This document shows positions 34,850-43,045 of a DNA stretch of 45,807 nucleotides, in pieces; within the stretch, counting starts at the first letter, position 1; every line of letters begins with the position of its first letter. Location of the stretch: NCBI GenBank assembly GCA_900314555.1, contig OMVQ01000046.1:1-45807 (forward strand), written 5' to 3'. Source of the stretch: an uncultured Eubacteriales bacterium (GTDB lineage Bacteria; Bacillota; Clostridia; Lachnospirales; Lachnospiraceae). Below the pieces are notes generated by a model. That model searched no databases. It was not told where the DNA came from and saw only the letters and a list, made by a program, of their open reading frames with translations. The translations under genes and the position numbers were made by a program.

Positions 34850-34878
34850 TTGTATGAATAATGCTAAACTGTTATAAT
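34850..34878 (+). promoter_or_regulatory. Promoter of the PHP phosphatase gene
   Basis: TTGTAT (34850-34855), 17-bp spacer, TATAAT (34873-34878). Leader of about 90 nt follows. An upstream pair CCTCT / AGAGG lies in the region 34797-34825. Confidence 0.7.
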
Positions 34879-34977
34879 GTAAATTGCTAAAGTGATAAAT
34901 TTAATTAATAAGCAATATTAAGCAATATAATGATAAGAAATAATGTGAAAATATTTCATTTAGAAATGGAGTAGTAT

Positions 34978-35733
34978 ATGGAGAAACTTAATTATCTTGC
35001 AGATTTGCATACACATACAGTTGCAAGTGGACATGCATATAATACGATTAATGAAATGGTAAATGCAGCCAAGGCAAAGCATCTTTCAATTCTTGGAATT
35101 ACAGAACATTCTATGACGATGCCTGGAACATGCCATGAATTTTACTTTACTAATCTAAGAAATGCCAAAAGAGATTATGGTGATGGATTAGAATTGTTAT
35201 TAGGCGTAGAACTCAATATCATAGATTATGATGGAAATGTAGATATGAGCGAAGAACTTATTAAACAGATGGACGTAGTTATAGCAAGTATACATGCAGA
35301 CATCGGATATACTCCGGGAACGATAGAAGAGAATACAAAAGCAGTAATTGGAGCTATTAAGAACCCATTAATAGATATAATCGGACATCCTGATGACGGA
35401 AGAATACCTCTTGATTATGAACAGGTAGTTAAGGCTGCGAAAGAATATGGTACATTGTTAGAGATTAATAATAATTCCCTGAATCCGAGCGGTTTCAGAA
35501 AGAATACAAGAGAAAATGATAAGACCATACTTGAATTATGTAAGAAGTACCGAGTACCTGTAGTTATTGGCAGTGATGCACATTCAGAAGATGTTGTCGG
35601 ATTAAATGAACGTGCGTATGATGTAATGGACGAGGTCGGTTTTGATAATGAACTTGTTATGAATTATCATATTGATAAGTTAAGAAAATACCTTGGAAAA
35701 TATAAAAGAAATAAAATAAATAGAGATTATTAA
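34978..35733 (+). CDS. PHP-domain phosphatase (YcdX-like)
   Basis: PHP-fold metal-dependent phosphoesterase of the YcdX/histidinol-phosphatase-like type, 251 residues. Metal ligands seen: DLHTHT (residues 9-14), GITEHS, ELN with Glu in GVELNI, SIHAD, GHPDDG and GSDAHS. Three metals are expected in the active site. Substrate unknown; it is not beside histidine genes. The leader ends AAATGGAG before ATG 34978. The next gene (YerC-like) follows after 165 nt containing leader copy 8. Confidence 0.9.
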   Translation: MEKLNYLADLHTHTVASGHAYNTINEMVNAAKAKHLSILGITEHSMTMPGTCHEFYFTNLRNAKRDYGDGLELLLGVELNIIDYDGNVDMSEELIKQMDVVIASIHADIGYTPGTIEENTKAVIGAIKNPLIDIIGHPDDGRIPLDYEQVVKAAKEYGTLLEINNNSLNPSGFRKNTRENDKTILELCKKYRVPVVIGSDAHSEDVVGLNERAYDVMDEVGFDNELVMNYHIDKLRKYLGKYKRNKINRDY

Positions 35734-35744
35734 AAGTCGCTTAG

Positions 35745-35898
35745 GAATGGAGAATAGTGTGAAAAATACAGATTGATATCTGATTTTTCACACAGCTTAA
35801 TGTGCCGCAGGCGCCACATTAAGCATCATCGCAGAACCAAATCTGACATTTGGCTCGCGATTCCTCCGGCACAATGTGTCTGCGGAATGGAGAAAATT
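35745..35898 (+). repeat. Modular leader element, copy 8 (type B), before the YerC-like gene
   Basis: Hairpin 1 (35758-35794) keeps the base GTGTGAAAAAT / ATTTTTCACAC but has a different apical stem, CAGAT / ATCTG. Hairpin 2 is GCTTAATGTG / CACATTAAGC, differing from copy 7 at several positions with matching changes on both arms. Hairpin 3 is ATCGCAGAACCAAAT / ATTTGGCTCGCGAT with one A-C mismatch. It ends in GGAATGGAGAAAATT before ATG 35899. Confidence 0.92.
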
Positions 35899-36186
35899 AT
35901 GAGTGAAAAAATAAGAAACCAGGAAATGGATGATTTATTTAAGGCAATTTTAACTCTTAAAGATGAAGAAGAATGTTATAATTTCTTTATGGATATATGT
36001 ACAATTAATGAATTACAGTCTTTAGTACAGCGTTTCGATGTAGCGAAGATGTTAAGAGAGAAGAAAACCTATCAGGAAATTGCTAAAGAGACAGGAGCAT
36101 CGACTGCAACTATAAGCAGGGTAAACCGTTCACTTAATTATGGTAATGACGGATATGCAACTGTGTTAGACCGAATGGGAAAATAG
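35899..36186 (+). CDS. YerC/YecD-type TrpR-related regulator
   Basis: The 95-residue protein is of the TrpR-like YerC/YecD family (TIGR02531). After an N-terminal helix (MDDLFKAILTLKDEEECYNFFMD), the Trp-repressor HTH reads LREKKTYQEIAKETGASTATISRVNRSLNYG. The regulon is not known for most members. ATG 35899 follows the GGAG of leader copy 8; the in-frame extension upstream lies in the element. A short remnant of the same element (GTGTGAAAAATAATG) directly follows its stop codon. Confidence 0.92.
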   Translation: MSEKIRNQEMDDLFKAILTLKDEEECYNFFMDICTINELQSLVQRFDVAKMLREKKTYQEIAKETGASTATISRVNRSLNYGNDGYATVLDRMGK

Positions 36187-36200
36187 TGTGAAAAATAATG
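36187..36200 (+). repeat. Remnant of the modular leader element (5' edge only)
   Basis: Right after the YerC-like stop codon the sequence TGTGAAAAATAATG equals the first arm of hairpin 1. It is preceded by ATGGGAAAATAG, which resembles the element's 5' edge ATGGAGATAG. The second arm and the rest are missing, so this is a truncated copy or the scar of one. Confidence 0.6.
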
Positions 36201-36209
36201 TATATAAAT

Positions 36210-36307
36210 AAATGCCGCCTTATGTAGAAAATATTATGGTGCAGTAAATTAACAAGGTTCATTTGAATGTTAATCTGCTGCACCAATTTTTCATATAAGC
36301 GGCATTT
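36210..36307. terminator. Long nested hairpin between convergent genes
   Basis: Outer arms AAATGCCGCCTTAT / ATAAGCGGCATTT and inner arms GGTGCAGTAAATTAAC / GTTAATCTGCTGCACC form an almost 100-nt imperfect hairpin between the YerC-like gene and the DUF1836 gene. It can serve as a two-way terminator. Its inner arm shares GGTGCAGTAAAT with the tip of the 517-nt inverted repeat at 29567. Confidence 0.7.
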
Positions 36308-36401
36308 AATAGTTTAAATTGCTTAATATAGTTTTTAATAGTCGGCTTAATATAGTTTGCCTATATCAATATTAATCGTTTGTTTCATAAAATACAAACT
36401 A

Positions 36402-37043
36402 CTAAGCTTCTTTCTTATCCTTATCTTTCTTAGGTTTTGCAGAAGTGCTTTCATTTGTAGCATTTAACTTATCGACAATGCTTTCTATCATCTGCTTCTT
36501 AACATACACATCAAAGCTGAGTGATACAATTAATGAGAATAATTGGAGAAAATCTTTATCCTTATCAGATTTATCAGCAAAAGTTTCTTCAGATAAATTA
36601 ATTTTATTCTGAATATCATTCTTTATATCATCAGAAAGCTGGTTTTCTAAATTCTTAACAGTTGAATATATCTCCTCAAGAGAAATAGGTGAGTTAACGT
36701 CGAAGTAATTCTCTGAAATAGGACCTAATATAGTCTTAATATCATTAATAGATAATATATTCTTAAAGTAGTATATAAAAATAAGAAGTATAACGTGCTG
36801 TTTTGAATACCTTTTCTTAACAGGGGCAGGAAGCAGGTCGTTTTTAGCATAGTTATTAATCATGGTTTTAGTTAATATCTTGTCATCATCAAAACGTTTA
36901 TTGTCTTTAAGGTGTTTATCCATAAACGTTGTGACCTGGTCCATATATAAATCTATAGCCGGAATATCCGCCTCATCGATAATATTTAGCTTGGAAATGA
37001 TGTCATTTAGTAATTTTTCTGAATCTATCATAGTAAAACTCAT
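36402..37043 (-). CDS. DUF1836 domain-containing protein
   Basis: The 213-residue protein resembles DUF1836 proteins of Firmicutes: an N-terminal MerR-like helical region (ILTKTMINNYAKNDLLPAP then KRYSKQHVILLIFIYYFK), a helical middle part, and a Lys-rich end. The motif looks like a winged-helix DNA-binding module, so a regulatory role is likely but unproven. The start is ambiguous: TTG 37052, ATG 37043 and ATG 37031 are in frame. The only Shine-Dalgarno (AAAGG) is one base from 37043 and 13 from 37031. Confidence 0.75.
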   Translation of the reverse strand: MSFTMIDSEKLLNDIISKLNIIDEADIPAIDLYMDQVTTFMDKHLKDNKRFDDDKILTKTMINNYAKNDLLPAPVKKRYSKQHVILLIFIYYFKNILSINDIKTILGPISENYFDVNSPISLEEIYSTVKNLENQLSDDIKNDIQNKINLSEETFADKSDKDKDFLQLFSLIVSLSFDVYVKKQMIESIVDKLNATNESTSAKPKKDKDKKEA

Positions 37044-37156
37044 ACCTTTCAAATACGTTATAATGTAAAACCGTCTACGAGGTTACACAATAAAGATTAT
37101 ATAGTATTAAAAACTAGATGACAAGTCTAAAACGGCATTTTTTTGAATATTTGATA

Positions 37157-37194
37157 GTGACTTTTATATTTATATACTGTATAATATGTGTCAC
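37157..37194 (+). promoter_or_regulatory. Promoter of pspA with flanking inverted repeat
   Basis: GTGACT (37157-37162), 17-bp spacer, TATAAT (37180-37185). GTGAC and GTCAC (37190-37194) form an inverted repeat bracketing the promoter; a possible regulator site, short enough to be chance. Confidence 0.45.
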
Positions 37195-37244
37195 AGGCGA
37201 ATAACAATTCGACAAAAATTTTTCATATCATAGGAGGAATGAAA

Positions 37245-37931
37245 ATGGGAATTATATCTAGATTTAAAGACATTATGTCAGCAAACATTAACGCATTACT
37301 TGATAAGGCAGAAGATCCGGAGAAGATGATTGATCAATATCTTAGAGATATGGAAAGTGACCTTGGTAAAGTAAAAGCAGAGACAGCAGCAGTTATGGCT
37401 GAAGAGACAAGATGCAAGAGACAGTTAGATGAATGTACAGCAGAGATGAATAAATATCAGCAGTACGCAGAGAAAGCCGTACTTGCAGGTAATGATGAAG
37501 ATGCTAAACAGTTCCTTGCTAAGAAAGCACAGTTAGCTACACAGCAGGCAAATTTACAGCAGGCTTATGACGTAGCATCAGCTAATGCAACAAAGATGAG
37601 ACAGATGCATGATAAGTTATGCAAGGATATTGCAGATCTTAATGCACGTAAAGATTCAATCAAAGCTAAGATTGCAGCGGCTAAGACACAGGAGAAGATT
37701 AACAAGCTTGGCGCAAGTGTTGAAGGTGTTAAAGGAAGTATGTCAGCATTTGACAGAATGGAAGCTAAAGCAGACAATATGCTTGATAAAGCTAATGCAA
37801 TGGCAGACTTAAATTCATCAGCAGAAGACAATAGCCTTGATGACCTTGCAGCAAAATATGATTCAACATCAGCATCTGCACCAGCCGTTGATGATGAATT
37901 AGCAGCATTAAAAGCTAAAATGGGAATGTAA
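37245..37931 (+). CDS. pspA: PspA/IM30 family envelope-stress protein
   Basis: PspA/LiaH-type ESCRT-III-like protein that coats and stabilises damaged membrane. The 228-residue protein is nearly all coiled coil. Family features are the N-terminal amphipathic helix (MGIISRFKDIMSANINALLDKAEDPEKM is split here by the conserved DPEKM motif) and YLRDMESDLGKVK. ATG 37245 is seven bases after AGGAGG (37232-37237); ATG 37239 is too close. The next two genes are the zinc-ribbon and SPFH proteins that accompany pspA in B. subtilis ydjFGHI. Confidence 0.93.
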   Translation: MGIISRFKDIMSANINALLDKAEDPEKMIDQYLRDMESDLGKVKAETAAVMAEETRCKRQLDECTAEMNKYQQYAEKAVLAGNDEDAKQFLAKKAQLATQQANLQQAYDVASANATKMRQMHDKLCKDIADLNARKDSIKAKIAAAKTQEKINKLGASVEGVKGSMSAFDRMEAKADNMLDKANAMADLNSSAEDNSLDDLAAKYDSTSASAPAVDDELAALKAKMGM

Positions 37932-37941
37932 TATTTTATAG

Positions 37942-37996
37942 AAAAAGGTGCCTTACATATGCCACACCATTAGTGGTGTGGTAGGCATCTTTTTTA
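37942..37996 (+). terminator. Terminator after pspA
   Basis: AAAAAGGTGCCT...CCACACC / GGTGTGG...AGGCATCTTTTTT forms a long stem with a small bulge and a six-T tail. It would uncouple pspA from the next gene at least partly. Confidence 0.88.
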
Positions 37997-38035
37997 AATT
38001 TATCTACTAAATACTGAGAAATGAGGTATATGAAA

Positions 38036-39235
38036 ATGTCGGAGAACATTTATTATTGCAGTAATTGTGGCGGGGTTATGGAATTTGACGTAAAGACACA
38101 ATCCTTAAAGTGTCCTAATTGTGACACACAGGTTAATATTGTAAATGATAAAAAGAAGATTATAGAACATGAATTTAATAAACGAATAGCGAAAACTATA
38201 GCTGTAGAAGAGAAACAGACATCTACAATGGAATGTAAAGGCTGTGGTGCAAAGGTGGAGGTATCACCTGACTGTACAGCAACAGAGTGTCCATATTGTG
38301 GAGCTAAATATGTTTTAGCAGAGAAGCAGGAGGCAGCAATTGTTCCTGATGGTATAGTACCTTTTAAAGTTGATAAACATAAGGTTCAGGAGACATTTAA
38401 TAAATGGATTAACAGAAGATGGTTAGCACCGGGTAAACTCAAACACCTGTATGAAAGTGGTAAGATACAGGGTGTATACATACCATACTGGACATTTGAT
38501 GCTGATGTAGTATGTGATTATTCTGCTGAGGGTGGTAAACACCGCAAAGTAGAAGTTAAGAAAGATGATGGAACAACAGAGACAAGAACTGAGACAGATT
38601 GGTATAATACACATGGACGTGTGAAAGAGTTCTTTGATGACGTTCAGGTAAGAGGTTCTAAGAATCTTAAAGATTCACTTTTAAAAGGAATTGAGCCATA
38701 TGATACTAAGAAGCAGCTTGTTTCATATTCTCCTGAATATTTATCAGGATATGGTGCAGAATGTTATACAGTTTCATTAGATGATGCACATAGAGAAGCT
38801 AATAATATTATGGAGACTGAATTACGTGAACTTGCAAGAAAAGACGTAAGAAAGCGCTATGATGAAGTCAGAAATGTAAGAATCGCACCGGATTATCGTG
38901 ACGAGACATACAAGCACATATTGATTCCTGTATATTCTACAGCATTTACATATGCAAATAAAAATTATACCGTATTAGTTAACGGACAGACAGGAAAGAT
39001 TAAGGGAAGTTATCCGAAGAGTCCTGTTAAGATAGGCATAATTGTAGCAATAATTGCAGCAATTGTAGCACTTCTTATTGCATTGAATATGAAAGGCAAC
39101 AACAATTCAGACAATTCAGTCTACGGAAATGGCATGGAAACAGGATATTCAATTGAGAGCACATATGATGACAGTCAGTATTTAGAGATGTCAGATTATG
39201 AGTATATTAATGATGAAGATACTGAAATACTATAG
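38036..39235 (+). CDS. Zinc-ribbon membrane protein (YdjG-like)
   Basis: The 399-residue protein starts with two TFIIB-like zinc ribbons (YYCSNCGG with KCPNCD; MECKGCGA with ECPYCGA). A beta-rich domain with VYIPYWTFDADV follows, then a C-terminal membrane helix (about residues 336-356) and a short acidic Tyr/Ser-rich tail. It matches the YdjG-type partner of PspA and SPFH proteins and is thought to sit at the membrane, but its activity is unknown. ATG 38036, nine bases after GAGG, is preferred over 38021 and 38030. Confidence 0.82.
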   Translation: MSENIYYCSNCGGVMEFDVKTQSLKCPNCDTQVNIVNDKKKIIEHEFNKRIAKTIAVEEKQTSTMECKGCGAKVEVSPDCTATECPYCGAKYVLAEKQEAAIVPDGIVPFKVDKHKVQETFNKWINRRWLAPGKLKHLYESGKIQGVYIPYWTFDADVVCDYSAEGGKHRKVEVKKDDGTTETRTETDWYNTHGRVKEFFDDVQVRGSKNLKDSLLKGIEPYDTKKQLVSYSPEYLSGYGAECYTVSLDDAHREANNIMETELRELARKDVRKRYDEVRNVRIAPDYRDETYKHILIPVYSTAFTYANKNYTVLVNGQTGKIKGSYPKSPVKIGIIVAIIAAIVALLIALNMKGNNNSDNSVYGNGMETGYSIESTYDDSQYLEMSDYEYINDEDTEIL

Positions 39236-39557
39236 AAATGTTATAGTAAAAGATATAGAAATATAATGGGAATATTATAGTAAAGATATCGAAATATAAT
39301 GGAAATCTTATAGTAAAGATATCGAAATATAATGAAAATCTTATAGAAAAAGATATCGAAATATTATAGAGAGATATATAAATATAATTATAGAAAATAT
39401 AGTTATGATATGATAAAATGTATTTAGGTAAATGCTTTATCATATAGATAGCATTTGCGATAGAATATTTCTGAAATACATATATTGAATTATCAGATAA
39501 AGTGTCAGCGGTGCAGACACAAAAACATAATATTATCGCCGCAGAAAGAGGAAGAGA
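39236..39557. other. AT-rich intergenic region with 33-bp tandem repeats and hairpins
   Basis: About four degenerate units of ATTATAGTAAAGATATCGAA-type sequence, 33 bp apart, occupy 39241-39370. Then two mutually exclusive palindromes share TTTATCATAT: ATATGATAAA / TTTATCATAT (39408-39445) and AAATGCT / AGCATTT (39430-39456). Nearer the gene GTGTC...GACAC (39503-39522) and GCGG / CCGC form a further hairpin just before the Shine-Dalgarno. I see no ORF of merit. Confidence 0.75.
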
Positions 39558-40625
39558 ATGGGACTTTTTGGAAATCAGTTTTCTAATGTTGTTGAATGGC
39601 AAGAGCAGAGAAACGACATTATGTTTTGGAAGTGGAATAATGACGAGATTAAAAAAGGCAGTAAGTTAATTATCAGACCGGGCCAGGATGCCATATTTAT
39701 GTATAATGGTAAGGTCGAGGGTATATTTAGAGATCCTGGAAGCTTTGATATTGAATCACAGATTATTCCTTTCCTTTCAACATTAAAAGGAATTAAGTTT
39801 GGTTTTAACAGTGGTGTACGTGCTGAAGTATTATTCATTAATACAAAGGAATTTACACTCAGATGGGGTACAAAGAATCCTATTAATATACAGGCACCTG
39901 GCTTACCTGGAGGTATGCCAATCGGAGCATTTGGTACATTCAGTTGTAAGATAAGTGATTATGATACATTTATTGAGAAGATTGCAGGTATCAAGAAGCA
40001 GTTCTTAGTTGATGAAGTTAAAGAAAGAGTAACATCTACTCTCAATCCATTATTAATGAAGTGGATAACAAAAGAGGGTAAAGATATGTTTAATCTCCAG
40101 GCAAATGCAATAGATATTGGTAACGGTATCAAAGAAGACCTTGATATGGAGATTATCAAATTAGGTATTACAATTACAGCATTCAACATTGAGAGCTTTA
40201 ATTATCCTGAAACTGTTAAGAGAATGCAGGAAAAAGTTGCATCACAGAGTATGGTCGGAGATATGGGAAGATATACTCAGATGGCCATGGTTGACAGTAT
40301 GTCAAAGAATGGAAATGCAGGCGGAACAGCTAACAATATGGCTGGAATGGCTAACACAATGGCAGGTATGCAGATGGGTATGATGATGGGACAGCAGATG
40401 GTTAATTCAATGCAGGCTCCTATGAACAATATGCAGCAGTCTATGGCAGGTGTTAATTTCCAGGGACAGCAGATGAATGGACAGATGCCAAATCAGATGC
40501 CAAACCAGCAGATGCAGCAGGCAGCACCACAGGAGGGTGGAGTTGCACCTAAGTTCTGTCCTAACTGTGGAACTAAGACAGAAGGAGCAAAATTCTGTTC
40601 AAATTGTGGAACTAAATTAATTTAG
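39558..40625 (+). CDS. SPFH-domain protein with C-terminal double zinc ribbon (YdjI-like)
   Basis: The 355-residue protein is of the YdjI / virion-core-protein-like SPFH family. An SPFH domain spans about residues 20-225 (SKLIIRPGQDAIFMYNGKV, then GIKFGFNSGVRAEVLF). A Met/Gln/Asn-rich low-complexity linker follows (about 245-325), and two zinc-ribbon knuckles end it (FCPNCGTK, FCSNCGTK). In B. subtilis YdjI recruits PspA-type protein to the membrane; the same neighbours occur here (pspA, YdjG-like), so they likely form an envelope-stress complex. Shine-Dalgarno AGAGGAAGAG before ATG 39558. Confidence 0.88.
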   Translation: MGLFGNQFSNVVEWQEQRNDIMFWKWNNDEIKKGSKLIIRPGQDAIFMYNGKVEGIFRDPGSFDIESQIIPFLSTLKGIKFGFNSGVRAEVLFINTKEFTLRWGTKNPINIQAPGLPGGMPIGAFGTFSCKISDYDTFIEKIAGIKKQFLVDEVKERVTSTLNPLLMKWITKEGKDMFNLQANAIDIGNGIKEDLDMEIIKLGITITAFNIESFNYPETVKRMQEKVASQSMVGDMGRYTQMAMVDSMSKNGNAGGTANNMAGMANTMAGMQMGMMMGQQMVNSMQAPMNNMQQSMAGVNFQGQQMNGQMPNQMPNQQMQQAAPQEGGVAPKFCPNCGTKTEGAKFCSNCGTKLI

Positions 40626-40657
40626 TTAATTTTGTATGGAAATGGAAATACAAGAAA

Positions 40658-42871
40658 ATGAGTATATACGATTCACTTAATGACAGACAGAAAGAAGCGG
40701 TTTACTGTACAGAAGGACCGCTTCTTGTTTTAGCCGGTGCGGGTTCGGGTAAAACCCGCGTACTTACACACAGGATTGCATATCTTATAGAAGAGAAGCA
40801 CGTACAGCCTTGGAATATTCTTGCCATTACATTTACTAATAAGGCAGCAGGTGAGATGCGTGAAAGAGTAGATAATCTCGTAGGTTTTGGCTCAGACAGC
40901 ATATGGGTAAGTACATTTCATTCTATGTGTGTAAGAATTTTGAGAAGATATATTGACAGATTAGGGTATGATAATAATTTCACAATATATGATACAGATG
41001 ATCAGAAAACGGTAATAAAGACCATATGTAAGAGATTAAAGATTGATACAAAATATACAAAGGAAAAGGCTATTCTGAATGCTATTTCATCAGCTAAGAA
41101 TGAGATGCTGCTTCCGGAAGATTATGCATTGGAGAATTCAGGAGATTACAGTAAGAAGAATATTATTGAAGCATACAGGGAATATCAGTTAGAATTAAAA
41201 AGAAGTAATGCCTTAGACTTTGATGACCTGCTTGTTAAAACTGTTGAGTTATTCCGTTCTAATCCAGAGGTACTTGAGAATTATCAGGAGAGATTCAAGT
41301 ACATTATGGTTGATGAATATCAGGATACTAATACAGTACAGTTTCTGTTAGTCAAATTATTAGCTTCTAAGTATAGAAACTTATGTGTTGTAGGTGATGA
41401 TGACCAGTCAATATATAAGTTCAGAGGTGCTAATATTGCAAATATCTTAGATTTTGAAAAATATTTTCCGGAAGCTAAGGTTATAAAATTAGAGCAGAAT
41501 TACCGTTCAACAAAGATGGTATTAGATGCTGCAAATGCCGTAATTGCTAACAATAAAGCGAGAAAAGGAAAGGCGTTGTGGACTGATAAAGAAGCAGGGG
41601 ACAAGATTGTATTCAAGCAATTAGGAAATGAATATGAGGAAGCAGAGTATATCGCCGATGAAATTAATGGATATGTCAGAGATGGAAGATTTAGTTACAA
41701 CGATATAGCCTGTTTATACAGAACCAATGCACAGTCGCGTGTGCTTGAAGAGAATTTCATAAGACAGAATATTCCATATAAGATTTTTGGCGGACAGAAT
41801 TTCTATCAGCGAAAAGAAATCAAGGACCTGATAGCATATTTAAAAACTGTTGACAATGGACGAGATAACGTTGCCGTAAAGAGAATAATAAATGTTCCAA
41901 AAAGAGGAATAGGTGCAACGACAGTCGATAAAGTTCAGACATTTGCAGAGGCTAACGATATGAGCTTTTATGATGCACTTAAGAATGAAAATGCAATGGC
42001 TATATTAGGAAGAAGTGCTTCTAAGGTAAAGCCGTTCGTAGATTTTATACAGAGATTAAGAGCCGAAAGCGAATATGGTAAGGTATCAGACCTTATGGAA
42101 ATTATCTTAGAAGATACCGGATATGTAAGAGATTTAGAATTAGAAGATACGGATGAAGCAAGAGGAAGAATTGATAATATCAATGAATTCTTCAGTAAAA
42201 TTGTTGATTACGAAGAGAAAACTGAGAATCCTACATTAAGTGGTTTCTTAGAAGAAGTTGCACTTGTAGCGGAAATTGACGGGTTAGACGAAAGCAGTGA
42301 TTATGTCGTTCTGATGACAATTCACAGTGCAAAAGGATTAGAGTTTCCTAAAGTATTCTTATGTGGTATGGAGGACGGATTATTTCCAAGCTATATGACA
42401 ATCAATTCAGATGATAAAACTGAATTAGAGGAAGAAAGACGTCTTTGTTACGTGGCAATAACAAGAGCAATGGAAAGCCTTACAATTACCTGTGCCAAGG
42501 TAAGAATGATAAGAGGCGAAACATATTATGGAAAAGTATCGAGATTCGTTAAAGAGATACCTAGACTGATTATGGATACAAATGTTTCAGCAGACAATCT
42601 TTCGATGAAAGAAGGCTTCGTAAAACCGTCTGCAAAATCTAATGCCAAGCCTATATTTAATACTAAGCCATTCGAAACGAAACAATATACTGTTAAAAAG
42701 CAGGAAAAACTTGAATATACAGTCGGTGACACTGTTAAACATATGAAATTCGGAGTAGGTCAGGTAATAGATATAACAGAGGGAGGCAGAGATTACGAGG
42801 TTACAGTTGATTTCGTTACCGCAGGAACAAAGAAAATGTTTGCTTCATTTGCAAAATTGAAAAAAGTGTAA
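40658..42871 (+). CDS. pcrA: ATP-dependent DNA helicase PcrA/UvrD
   Basis: Superfamily 1A 3'-5' helicase, 737 residues, the size usual for PcrA. P-loop AGAGSGKT (residues 26-33), ITFTNKAAGEMRER, motif II VDEYQDTN, QSIYKFRGA, motif V TIHSAKGLEFPKVF, motif VI RRLCYVAITRA, and the C-terminal Tudor-like domain (VGDTVKHMKFGVGQVI) that binds RNA polymerase. Acts in nucleotide-excision repair, replication conflicts and plasmid replication. Thirty-two bases downstream of the SPFH gene; Shine-Dalgarno is weak. Confidence 0.97.
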   Translation: MSIYDSLNDRQKEAVYCTEGPLLVLAGAGSGKTRVLTHRIAYLIEEKHVQPWNILAITFTNKAAGEMRERVDNLVGFGSDSIWVSTFHSMCVRILRRYIDRLGYDNNFTIYDTDDQKTVIKTICKRLKIDTKYTKEKAILNAISSAKNEMLLPEDYALENSGDYSKKNIIEAYREYQLELKRSNALDFDDLLVKTVELFRSNPEVLENYQERFKYIMVDEYQDTNTVQFLLVKLLASKYRNLCVVGDDDQSIYKFRGANIANILDFEKYFPEAKVIKLEQNYRSTKMVLDAANAVIANNKARKGKALWTDKEAGDKIVFKQLGNEYEEAEYIADEINGYVRDGRFSYNDIACLYRTNAQSRVLEENFIRQNIPYKIFGGQNFYQRKEIKDLIAYLKTVDNGRDNVAVKRIINVPKRGIGATTVDKVQTFAEANDMSFYDALKNENAMAILGRSASKVKPFVDFIQRLRAESEYGKVSDLMEIILEDTGYVRDLELEDTDEARGRIDNINEFFSKIVDYEEKTENPTLSGFLEEVALVAEIDGLDESSDYVVLMTIHSAKGLEFPKVFLCGMEDGLFPSYMTINSDDKTELEEERRLCYVAITRAMESLTITCAKVRMIRGETYYGKVSRFVKEIPRLIMDTNVSADNLSMKEGFVKPSAKSNAKPIFNTKPFETKQYTVKKQEKLEYTVGDTVKHMKFGVGQVIDITEGGRDYEVTVDFVTAGTKKMFASFAKLKKV

Positions 42872-43045
42872 TATAAAATTAGCTTGCAGGTAAATATGCA
42901 AAGTATAATAGAAGTTCAGCCTGCAATATGAAAATATTATATGATTTGATTTGCAGGTTAATTGAAAAAAGTGTAGTAAAAATTGCGTAAAGATGGTATA
43001 CTATTACAATAAAGTTCGTAAGAGCGAAAGAAAGGTTGTGAACTT

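Noticed and set aside
12961..36200. The repeated unit as a CRISPR array
   Set aside because: Units are about 150 nt, kilobases apart, each internally palindromic and tied to gene starts; there are no regular spacers and no cas genes.
39207..39602. 131-residue minus-strand frame between the YdjG-like and YdjI-like genes
   Set aside because: Composition (ISLYFDIFTI repeated) is the translation of the AT-rich 33-bp tandem repeat, and it overlaps real genes at both ends.
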